Part shown: positions 24,697 through 31,435 of the stretch, in pieces
Position numbering within the stretch: position 1 is the first letter of the stretch
Layout: each line of letters begins with the position of its first letter
Assembly (NCBI GenBank): GCA_038043285.1
Contig: JBBTCJ010000108.1
Location: 1-31,435, forward strand
Length of the DNA: 31,435 nt
Direction of reading: 5' to 3'
DNA from: JBBTCJ01 sp038043285
GTDB lineage: Bacteria; Planctomycetota; Phycisphaerae; UBA1845
Program-made: the position numbers and the translations under genes
The notes under the pieces: generated by a model
What the model was told of the DNA's origin: nothing
Seen by the model: the letters and a program-made list of their open reading frames with translations, nothing else
Databases searched by the model: none

Positions 24697-24783
24697 AGCC
24701 GCTTCAAGCGGACGCCGTTTCTTTTTCCGCTGGAACCTCAGCGGCAGGAATGGGGCGACGCCACCTCCCCGGCGCCATCGGTC

Positions 24784-25995
24784 TCAACCGTCCGGATTGG
24801 CCACGCCCATCAACTCAAAGCGATCGCCCACCGTGACCACCGTCTTCCGCTTGACTTGCTTGCGAAGGTAAGTGACTTCGACCTTGGACCCGATCTCAGA
24901 GAATCCCACCAGGCGAACCAGATGGTCCGACCCGACCACCCGCACGCCGTTGAACTCGATGACCACGTCGTCATTGACCAGCCCGGCCGTCCCCGCCGGA
25001 CCCGACGGATCCACGCTGACCAACCGCGCCCCGCGAGAAACCGGCCCCGACACCATCGACTCCGATGGGGGAGCCTCCACGTCCGCAATCCGAATCCCCA
25101 GAAAGCCGTACCGCACCGCATGACCGGCGCGAAGCGTTTCCAACACCCGCCGCGCCTGACCGTCCATCGGAATCGCAAACCCCGCGCCCTCGCTCACCCC
25201 CGACGAGGTCTCGATCGCCGTCACCACCCCGATCACCTCGCCGTCGAGGTTGAACAACGGTCCCCCGCTGCTGCCCGGATTGATCGGCGCCGACGTCTGG
25301 ATCAGGTTCCCGTAGTATTGGATCTGCGGATTGCCCTGAATCCGGTGCGTCATCTCCCGCCCCAACGCGCTGATGACCCCCATCGTCACCGCGGCCTTGC
25401 CGTCCTCGTTCGCCGTTCCGAACGGGTTGCCCACCGCGAATGCCCATTGATTCACCTTCAGCCCGGCCGAGTCTCCGAGCCTGGCCGTCGGCAAGTCCTT
25501 CGCGTCGATCTTGATCACCGCCAGATCGCTCCGCGCATCCGCCTGTTTGATCTCCGCTTCATGCTGCGAACCGTCGAACAGGATCACCGTGATCAAGCTC
25601 GATTCCTCCAGAACGTGCCGATTCGTCGCGATGTACCCCTCCGCCCCGATGATGAACCCCGTTCCCTGATTGACCGGCAGCTTGACCAGCGCGTCGATCT
25701 CCTTGGGGCTGATCACCCGGTACGTCCGAATCGCCACCACCACCGGGCGAACCTGCTCCGCCAGGGCTACGAACGCGTTCTCCAGCGTCTTAAGATCGGC
25801 CAGCGAATATCGTGCCGGTTCCTCCGCCCGCGCCGTCTGAGCCAACGCCAGAACCGCCCACCCGATAACCCATCGACGGCCGACACCCGATCCGCGGGCT
25901 TTACCCCGCGTGGGGATTCTTTCATTCTCTGAGACATCCGCGCCCGCCGACAACGCGCCCCTCCCCGTTGGTCCCATCCCAGACTCCTCCGTCAT
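24784..25995 (-). CDS. HtrA/DegP-like serine protease with PDZ domain
   Basis: A 403-residue S1C trypsin-like protease for envelope protein quality control. An N-terminal basic tail is followed by a signal/anchor segment (about 41-58, ending LAQTARA). The protease domain covers about 80-290 with the full triad: His127 (ATNRHVL), Asp157 (RSDLAVIKI) and Ser243 (NPGSSGGPL). One PDZ domain follows at about 295-395, containing the carboxylate-binding-like YGFLGI loop. All catalytic residues are present, so activity is expected. A minus-strand TATAAT (26027-26032) lies 32 bp upstream of the ATG. It is followed after 348 bp by the BlaI/M56 pair on the same strand, which has its own promoter. Confidence 0.94.
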   Translation of the reverse strand: MTEESGMGPTGRGALSAGADVSENERIPTRGKARGSGVGRRWVIGWAVLALAQTARAEEPARYSLADLKTLENAFVALAEQVRPVVVAIRTYRVISPKEIDALVKLPVNQGTGFIIGAEGYIATNRHVLEESSLITVILFDGSQHEAEIKQADARSDLAVIKIDAKDLPTARLGDSAGLKVNQWAFAVGNPFGTANEDGKAAVTMGVISALGREMTHRIQGNPQIQYYGNLIQTSAPINPGSSGGPLFNLDGEVIGVVTAIETSSGVSEGAGFAIPMDGQARRVLETLRAGHAVRYGFLGIRIADVEAPPSESMVSGPVSRGARLVSVDPSGPAGTAGLVNDDVVIEFNGVRVVGSDHLVRLVGFSEIGSKVEVTYLRKQVKRKTVVTVGDRFELMGVANPDG

Positions 25996-26026
25996 CAGAC
26001 GTTCCGATCCAGCCCCAACACCCGCT

Positions 26027-26032
26027 ATTATA
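26027..26032 (-). promoter_or_regulatory. -10 box for the HtrA gene (and possibly for mutS2)
   Basis: The minus strand reads a perfect TATAAT in the only AT-rich spot of the 129-bp divergent spacer. No good -35 at 16-18 bp is present (TTGTGA lies at 14 bp). The overlapping plus-strand TATTAT (26026-26031) could serve mutS2. Confidence 0.4.
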
Positions 26033-26124
26033 TCCCGATTGCCTGGTCACAAGCGCCCTGACCGCGTAAGAAGCGGTCGGAAGTCGATCCGCAAGCCGCC
26101 GGGTCGCGGACCGTTGCGACAACC

Positions 26125-28035
26125 ATGAACGAAGCCACGTTCCGCAAGCTCGATCTCGACGCCGTCCGCGATCTGCTCGCCGGACACTGCGCCACCGCCC
26201 TCGGAAAGGCGCTCGCCCGCACGCTCGCCCCGACCAAGAGTCCGCAGCTCGTCCGAACCTGGCTCGCCCAGGTGAGCGAACTCTCCGAAGCCGTCGCCCA
26301 ATACAATTGGCCGCCCCTCGGCGGAGTCCACGACGTTCGCGATTACGTCAGGGCCGCCGCCTTCCCCACGCCCCTCGAACCCGACCCCCTCATCCGCATC
26401 GCCGACACCCTCGCCGCCACCGGACCGCTCTGCGCCTGGCTGACCCGCGTCGTCCAAGCCGCCCCGTCTCTGCAATCCCTCGCCGGGCGCGTCGGCGACC
26501 TGACGGTCGTCGCCAACGTCATCCGCGACGCCATCGACGAACGAGGCAAGGTCCGCGACTACGCCACCCCGCGGCTGGCCGACATCCGCCGCTCCATCGA
26601 GGACGCACGAAAAGAAATCCACCACGTCTTTGAGCGCATCGTCCGCCACGCCGGCCACACCAAGTTCCTGCAATACTCCGGCGCCACCTTCCACAACGAT
26701 CGCTACGTCCTGCCCCTCAAGGCCGAGTACCGCGGGAGAGTCCCCGGCATCATCCACCGAAGCTCCGACTCCGGCGCCACCCTCTTCGTCGAACCCTCCG
26801 AGTCCGTCCAGCTCAACAACGCCATCATCCGGCTCCGCGAAGAGGAGGACAAGGAAATCACCCAGGTGCTCCGCGGGCTGACCCAGCGCATCCACCTCAA
26901 CGCCCAACCCATCACCGAAACCCTCCGCGCCATCGGGGTCGTCGATCTGATTGCCGCCAAGTGCCGCTATGGCAAGCAGCGCTCCTGCCTGTCTCCCGAA
27001 ATCGACGCCGACGGCCGCCTCGAACTCCACGAAGCCAGACATCCTCTCCTGGTCGAATTGTTCGCCGACGCCCGCGAAGGATTACCCCTGCGCGAAGTCG
27101 TCCCCATCGACGTCCGCCTCGGCGACGACTTCGACGTGCTCGTCGTCACCGGCCCCAACACCGGCGGAAAAACGGTGACCATCAAAACCATTGGACTGCT
27201 GGCCCTCATGACCCAGTGCGGAATCCCCATCCCCGTCGGGCCCGGCTCGAGAATGCCCGTCTTCCGCGAAATCTTCATCGACGTCGGAGACGAACAGAGC
27301 CTTCAGCAATCCCTCAGCACCTTCAGCTCCCACCTCGCCCACCTCCTCGAAATCATCCGCGGCAGCAGCCCCGCCGCCCTCGTGCTCATCGACGAACTCG
27401 GCGCCGGAACCGATCCCGACGAAGGCGCCGCCATAGGCCGGGCCGTCATCGCCGAACTCCTCAACCTCAAGGCCAAGGCCATCGTCACCACCCATCTCTC
27501 CGCCCTGAAAGCCGTGGCCTTCACCACCCCTCGCGTCGACAACGCCTCCGTCGAGTTCGACCCCGAATCCCTCTGCCCCACCTTTCGCCTGCGCATGGGC
27601 GAACCGGGAAACAGCAACGCCCTCATCATTGCCAAGCGACTGGGCATGCCCGCCCGACTGATCCAACTCGCCAAGGGATTTCTCGACGATCGCACCCGGG
27701 CGCTCAACAAAGCCATCGAAGGCACGCTCGACTCACGCCGCGAAGCGGAAGCCGCGCGCAAGGCCGCACGCGACGCCGCCCTCGAAGCCCAGAAGGAACG
27801 GGAAGGTTTTGAAAAGGAGCGGGCCGACCTCGAAAAAGCTCAGGATGCGTTCACTCAGTGGATGGCCTGGATGAACACCCTCAAACCGGGTGATCCGGTC
27901 TACGTCAAATCGGTGCGCTGCCATGGCCGCGTCGTCCGCATGCAACTGCACCGCCAGTCCGCCGTCGTCACCGCCGGTGAAATGGACCTCGAAATCCCCC
28001 TCCGCGACCTCGACCGCCCGCAGCCCGCCCGCTGA
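26125..28035 (+). CDS. mutS2: MutS2-family ATPase lacking the Smr nuclease domain
   Basis: A 636-residue MutS2-type protein. MutS2 binds branched DNA or collided ribosomes and suppresses recombination or acts in ribosome rescue. The N-terminal core and lever regions cover about 1-310 (YVLPLKAEYRGRVPGIIHRSS at 194-214). The ATPase domain has Walker A GPNTGGKT (343-350), Walker B LVLIDELG (419-426) and the H-loop TTH (455-457), all intact. A charged coiled coil (about 530-585) and a small KOW-like beta segment (586-630) follow. The usual C-terminal Smr endonuclease domain (full MutS2 is about 780 residues) is absent; the protein stops at residue 636 with no frameshifted remnant in the 77 bp before the next gene. 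Divergent from the HtrA gene by 129 bp. Confidence 0.93.
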   Translation: MNEATFRKLDLDAVRDLLAGHCATALGKALARTLAPTKSPQLVRTWLAQVSELSEAVAQYNWPPLGGVHDVRDYVRAAAFPTPLEPDPLIRIADTLAATGPLCAWLTRVVQAAPSLQSLAGRVGDLTVVANVIRDAIDERGKVRDYATPRLADIRRSIEDARKEIHHVFERIVRHAGHTKFLQYSGATFHNDRYVLPLKAEYRGRVPGIIHRSSDSGATLFVEPSESVQLNNAIIRLREEEDKEITQVLRGLTQRIHLNAQPITETLRAIGVVDLIAAKCRYGKQRSCLSPEIDADGRLELHEARHPLLVELFADAREGLPLREVVPIDVRLGDDFDVLVVTGPNTGGKTVTIKTIGLLALMTQCGIPIPVGPGSRMPVFREIFIDVGDEQSLQQSLSTFSSHLAHLLEIIRGSSPAALVLIDELGAGTDPDEGAAIGRAVIAELLNLKAKAIVTTHLSALKAVAFTTPRVDNASVEFDPESLCPTFRLRMGEPGNSNALIIAKRLGMPARLIQLAKGFLDDRTRALNKAIEGTLDSRREAEAARKAARDAALEAQKEREGFEKERADLEKAQDAFTQWMAWMNTLKPGDPVYVKSVRCHGRVVRMQLHRQSAVVTAGEMDLEIPLRDLDRPQPAR

Positions 28036-28112
28036 CACCGCAGGTCGCCCGCCAATCCACGACCGGCGCGCGTAGCACGCCCTCCAAGACGGACGCGTTT
28101 CTTCGCTCGCGA

Positions 28113-31100
28113 TCACCCAGCGGGAAGCCCATCGACGCCGTAGAGCTTGAAGACCGCCTCGTCGATGCGGCGCTCGTCGGCCTCGACCGTGCGTTCGAGT
28201 TGTTCGCGCTCGCGGTCGGAGAGCATGATGTCACGGAGCTTCACTTTCGCGTCCATGATCTCATGCACCGATTCGACGATCCGCTTGGCAAGCTTCTTCT
28301 CTTCCTTCGTTTCGGGGAGCTTGATGGGGATTTGCGCGATGTACGCCTTGCTGTAGGCGAACCATCCGCTGTGGAACGGTGTCGTGACCTTTTGGAGAAA
28401 AGTGTCGAGGCACCTGCTGTTCAGGAGCCCGCAGAGGTAAAACAGGTTCACCTGATCGGTCACGATTCCATGGCCACCGCCACCGCCGCCACCACTGCCG
28501 ACATAGTGGTATTCGCCCTTTGGATCGAGGCAGTATTCCGCGCGAATTGCAATCGCCGGAACAAGAATCTTGGCCTTTGACATCACGTCGAGGTTCTTCG
28601 GATAGACATACCCATACCAGCCAGCGTGTCCCGACATCTTGCCGGACTCGCGGGCTTCAAGGCGTTTACGATTCTCAAGCAAGTATTTCCAGGCCTTGGG
28701 GTATATTCTCTCAAATCGGTCTGCCGGAATGAGCCGCCATGTCCCCTTGTGTTCCTTGTAGGGAAACAGCACGGCCCGGTCCGGCTCGATATTGAGCCAC
28801 CGCTTAATATGAACAGCGCCTTTGAGGACGCGATGCACAACGCCCTGCTCAAGGTCATAACTCCGCTCGGTCGCATCGCTCTTGTACCGTTTGCCGTCGC
28901 GATGCAGAAAGAACACTGCGTCGTCACTGGTCACGATCCCCTGAGCGATCTTGTCCGCGATTTCGCCCAAGGTCTTGTGGTTCGCCCGCACAGCATCCAG
29001 CCACTTGGCCACCGCCGCCTTGCCAAACACCCAGGGGCCCGCGCCTTCGGGCTTGCGAGCCGTGAAGCGCTCCGATCCCACCGCCCGCTTACCCGAATCA
29101 ATCTCCGCGCATTGGGAAGGGCCATCCTCCAACTCCGCGACCTTTACATAGTCCACGCCAGTCGTGCCTTCCGTCCGCGACAGCACATGCACTGCCGTGT
29201 ACGTAGTCGCACCTCGGAAAACCTGTTGATCCCCGAAGTCGACAACCGACCGGAGGTGTTTGCCGTCGGTGATGACCTTCCGCAACCCCTGGCCGTACTT
29301 CGCCTGCCAGAACTTGTGCGGCATGATGAATCCAAGAAGTCCGTCCGGAGCAAGCAAACTCAGCGCCTTCTCGGCGAACACGACGTAAATGTCGTAGTTC
29401 CCCTTGGCGGCGCTTTGGTATCGCCACTTGTAGAACTTGCACTCCTCGGGGGCCCATTTGTTCAATTCCTGGACGCGGATGTACGGGGGATTGCCGATGA
29501 TGCAATCGAAACCCGCGCGCCCGCGATCCTCCACGGCCTGCGGGTCGAGAATCCGCCCGAACCCGCGCGTCCGGCTGGTCCAGTCGAAGCGGTTGATGCG
29601 GAAGCGCACGTCCTCGTCGTCGAGCGGGAACAGGGTGCCGTTTTCCTCCTCGCACCAGCGGTCGAAGTCGATGGAGTCAATCAGCGAGTTCCCGCAGCGG
29701 ACGTTGTTGTCCAGGGGAGGAAGCAGCTCGTTTTCCAGCCACTCCCGCTGCCAGTTGGGCGGAAGTTCGCCCTCCAGCATTTTCAGGTACAGCGACATCA
29801 CGGTCACTTCCACGGCCTGCCGGTCGATGTCTACGCCGTGAATGCAATGGGTGAGCAATGCGGCCTTGAAGTCGGGGGCGACGTGCCAGCGCCCCTTGGA
29901 ATCCTTGAACGCGATTTCCTTGCGCTTCTTACGCGCCTTGGGCGTTGCGGGCATCGAAGCCAGCGTGCGGTCCTCGGACACGGCCCGAACGCAATGGTCG
30001 ATGAGGTACTGAAAGGCCGCCACCAGGAACGACCCCGACCCGCAGGCCGGATCGAGAAGCTTCACGTCCAGCAGTTCCGTCGGAGTCTTGCCCGCGATAT
30101 TCGGTCCCACCACGCGGCGGATGATGGTGTCCACGATGAACCGGGGAGTGTAGTAGACCCCGCCGGCGTGTCGAACTTCGGGCTTCTCCTCCACCTCCGC
30201 CTGGTGCTTCCTGACCGTGACGACGTTGCCGAGAAATCGCTCGTAGACGATGCCCAGGATGTCGTCCGCGATGGCCGAGAAGTCCCACGGACCATCAGGG
30301 GGATACAACTCGCGGATGAAGTCGGACAGCACGCCGCCGTCCACGGTCAATTCCTCGGAGAAGTGCGGTTTGAAGAGATACCCGTTATACGCACGATCCA
30401 GGGCGCGGAACTCGGCGCACAGTGCCGCGTAAAGATCGCCGCCCTCGCTCCCGATCCGCTTCAACGTCGCCCGCAGCCCGCCCCACGCCGCGACGCCGCG
30501 ATCCTCGCAGACGCGCATGAAAACCAGGCGATCCATGAGGCGCTGCACGGCTTCGGTCAGCCGGGCCGCACCGTGAAGCGTGTCGCTCTCCGGGAAGACC
30601 TTGCGATTGTCCCGGTAAACGTGCCGGGCGAGATGTTTTCGATGAAGATCAAGGTACGAGAGGAACTCTCGATCGACGGGTTCGTCGCCCTTGAGGTCGA
30701 TCAGCATTCGATCGACCGTGCGCAGGCGGCGACCCGCGGGCACTTTTCGGATTTGCGCGCGCAGACGTTCGAGCGCGCCGTCGGCCACCGCGTCGCGCCC
30801 GAAGGTAGCAGCAAGCACGTCCCATTGCTCGACGTACTTGTCGTATCCGAACCTGAAGTCCATCACCAGACCGCGTTGCGGTTCGTTCAGAGCGGGCTTG
30901 AGCGTGGTGTCGAACAATCGAAACTGTTCAAAGTCGGTCAGAACGGCGAAGGGAATCACCGCGCTCCACGCGTAGCGCTTGGCTTGGTAGATCGCCTTCC
31001 GGTCCGTCTCGATGTCCACCGAGGGCTTCTTGGCCTCCACGATAAACCGCAGGAACCCGTTGACGCGGAACATGTAGTCGGGCTCGCGCGAACGTAGTCC

Positions 31101-31319
31101 CTCGTCATCGAGGGTGTCCATCGATGGCTCGACCATGACCTCCACGTCCTGGGGAGCGCGCTGTGCCCGGTTCTGCACGTCCCACCCGAGCAGTTCCCAG
31201 AAACGGTCGACGTAGTGCAGGCGAACCTGCGATTCCTTGTAATCCGGAGCCTTGATCTGCTTGATGTGCTGACCGAACCCCCGCACGAGATCCTTAATGT
31301 CAGCCGGCGTCTTGGACAT
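28113..31319 (-). CDS. Type IIG restriction-modification enzyme (Eco57I-like, single chain)
   Basis: A 1068-residue fused restriction-methylation protein that should both methylate adenine and cut DNA near its site. The N-terminal nuclease region (about 25-150) has a PD-(D/E)xK arrangement: Asp81 in REPDYMF and Glu95-x-Lys97 in FIVEAKKP. A helical connector (about 160-370) leads to the N6-adenine methyltransferase: GGVYYTPRFIVD (386-397), SAM motif DPACGSGSF (423-431), and catalytic NPPYI (610-614). The last ~300 residues should be the target-recognition domain, with a Gly-rich stretch of about eight residues. The gene stands alone, with no separate methylase or specificity subunit. The start at 31319 has no clear ribosome site. 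Horizontal acquisition is likely for this class. The recognition sequence cannot be predicted. Confidence 0.92.
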   Translation of the reverse strand: MSKTPADIKDLVRGFGQHIKQIKAPDYKESQVRLHYVDRFWELLGWDVQNRAQRAPQDVEVMVEPSMDTLDDEGLRSREPDYMFRVNGFLRFIVEAKKPSVDIETDRKAIYQAKRYAWSAVIPFAVLTDFEQFRLFDTTLKPALNEPQRGLVMDFRFGYDKYVEQWDVLAATFGRDAVADGALERLRAQIRKVPAGRRLRTVDRMLIDLKGDEPVDREFLSYLDLHRKHLARHVYRDNRKVFPESDTLHGAARLTEAVQRLMDRLVFMRVCEDRGVAAWGGLRATLKRIGSEGGDLYAALCAEFRALDRAYNGYLFKPHFSEELTVDGGVLSDFIRELYPPDGPWDFSAIADDILGIVYERFLGNVVTVRKHQAEVEEKPEVRHAGGVYYTPRFIVDTIIRRVVGPNIAGKTPTELLDVKLLDPACGSGSFLVAAFQYLIDHCVRAVSEDRTLASMPATPKARKKRKEIAFKDSKGRWHVAPDFKAALLTHCIHGVDIDRQAVEVTVMSLYLKMLEGELPPNWQREWLENELLPPLDNNVRCGNSLIDSIDFDRWCEEENGTLFPLDDEDVRFRINRFDWTSRTRGFGRILDPQAVEDRGRAGFDCIIGNPPYIRVQELNKWAPEECKFYKWRYQSAAKGNYDIYVVFAEKALSLLAPDGLLGFIMPHKFWQAKYGQGLRKVITDGKHLRSVVDFGDQQVFRGATTYTAVHVLSRTEGTTGVDYVKVAELEDGPSQCAEIDSGKRAVGSERFTARKPEGAGPWVFGKAAVAKWLDAVRANHKTLGEIADKIAQGIVTSDDAVFFLHRDGKRYKSDATERSYDLEQGVVHRVLKGAVHIKRWLNIEPDRAVLFPYKEHKGTWRLIPADRFERIYPKAWKYLLENRKRLEARESGKMSGHAGWYGYVYPKNLDVMSKAKILVPAIAIRAEYCLDPKGEYHYVGSGGGGGGGHGIVTDQVNLFYLCGLLNSRCLDTFLQKVTTPFHSGWFAYSKAYIAQIPIKLPETKEEKKLAKRIVESVHEIMDAKVKLRDIMLSDREREQLERTVEADERRIDEAVFKLYGVDGLPAG

Positions 31320-31435
31320 ATCGGGTGCGTAGGGTAGCAGGGATTCTGCAAACAGACACCCCTGTGAGCCGAAAACGCCCGCGTGAGGTTGCGTAACACT
31401 TCCGGCGGCTGTCGTCTGAGACTATTCCGCTTTCT

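Noticed and set aside
26051..26077. Further copy of the dispersed hairpin repeat upstream of mutS2
   Set aside because: It ends in AAGCGG and contains GACCGCG, but the 5' arm and loop do not align with the consensus, so I did not count it.
28455..28510. Glycine-codon run in the restriction gene as a phase-variation tract
   Set aside because: The repeat unit is three bases, so length change would not shift the frame. A Gly-rich turn is also usual in the recognition domains of this family.
1..31435. tRNA, rRNA or riboswitch genes
   Set aside because: No cloverleaf arms with a TTCGANNC-type loop, rRNA segments or known riboswitch cores were seen in the non-coding spaces. A covariance search was not possible here.

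Overview
The window is a high-GC bacterial scaffold piece (one 10-N gap at 23085-23094) with 15 protein-coding genes and no rRNA, tRNA or CRISPR array that I can see. The gene content suggests a member of the Planctomycetota or a close relative: a BlaI/M56 pair with a very long M56 C-terminus, a PD40/ExbB/ExbD/TPR cluster, a Maf-type DUF115 protein beside a SPASM protein, weak Shine-Dalgarno use at many starts, and intergenic spaces full of short palindromic repeats. This placement is inference from gene families, not a database result.

Left part (1-6321). A gene-free, repeat-filled stretch (1-627) precedes a secreted lipoprotein (628-1602). Next comes a divergent sugar-nucleotide pair: a DegT-type aminotransferase on the minus strand and a WbpA-type UDP-sugar 6-dehydrogenase on the plus strand, probably for surface polysaccharide or glycan sugars. 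A CPBP/CAAX membrane protease and a sucD without adjacent sucC follow.

Middle-left operon (6578-11621, minus strand). HAD hydrolase, aat, DUF115/Maf-like protein and a nucleotidyltransferase-like/degenerate radical-SAM/SPASM fusion are packed with overlaps of 8 and 14 bp and a 26-bp gap, so they are probably translated from one message.

Central operon (11989-20025, minus strand). In transcription order it encodes a 1057-residue exported TPR protein, ExbB/TolQ, ExbD/TolR and a ~1121-residue membrane protein. The last carries five PD40 (TolB-type propeller) repeats, then a second and a third membrane helix. The third has a TonB-type S-x3-H signature, followed by a ~460-residue periplasmic Pro/Ala/Thr-rich linker, a carboxypeptidase-regulatory-like domain and a jelly-roll-like end. 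It looks like a Tol/Ton trans-envelope energy system in which the TolB-like and TonB/TolA-like parts share one chain. I consider this the strongest candidate for an undescribed system here.

Right part (20394-31319). A BlaI-type repressor and a BlaR1-like M56 sensor-protease lie behind a well-formed promoter (TTGACT-17-TAGACT) with two 18-bp near-identical operators 23 bp apart. Upstream is an HtrA-like serine protease. Divergent from it is a MutS2 lacking the Smr domain, and the window ends with a single-chain type IIG restriction-modification enzyme.

Across the window a ~28-bp dispersed repeat recurs at least 12 times. Its 20-nt core can fold as a hairpin with tandem G-A mismatches and a GNNA tetraloop. 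One copy forms the last codons of exbB. A second palindromic family shows compensatory stem changes.
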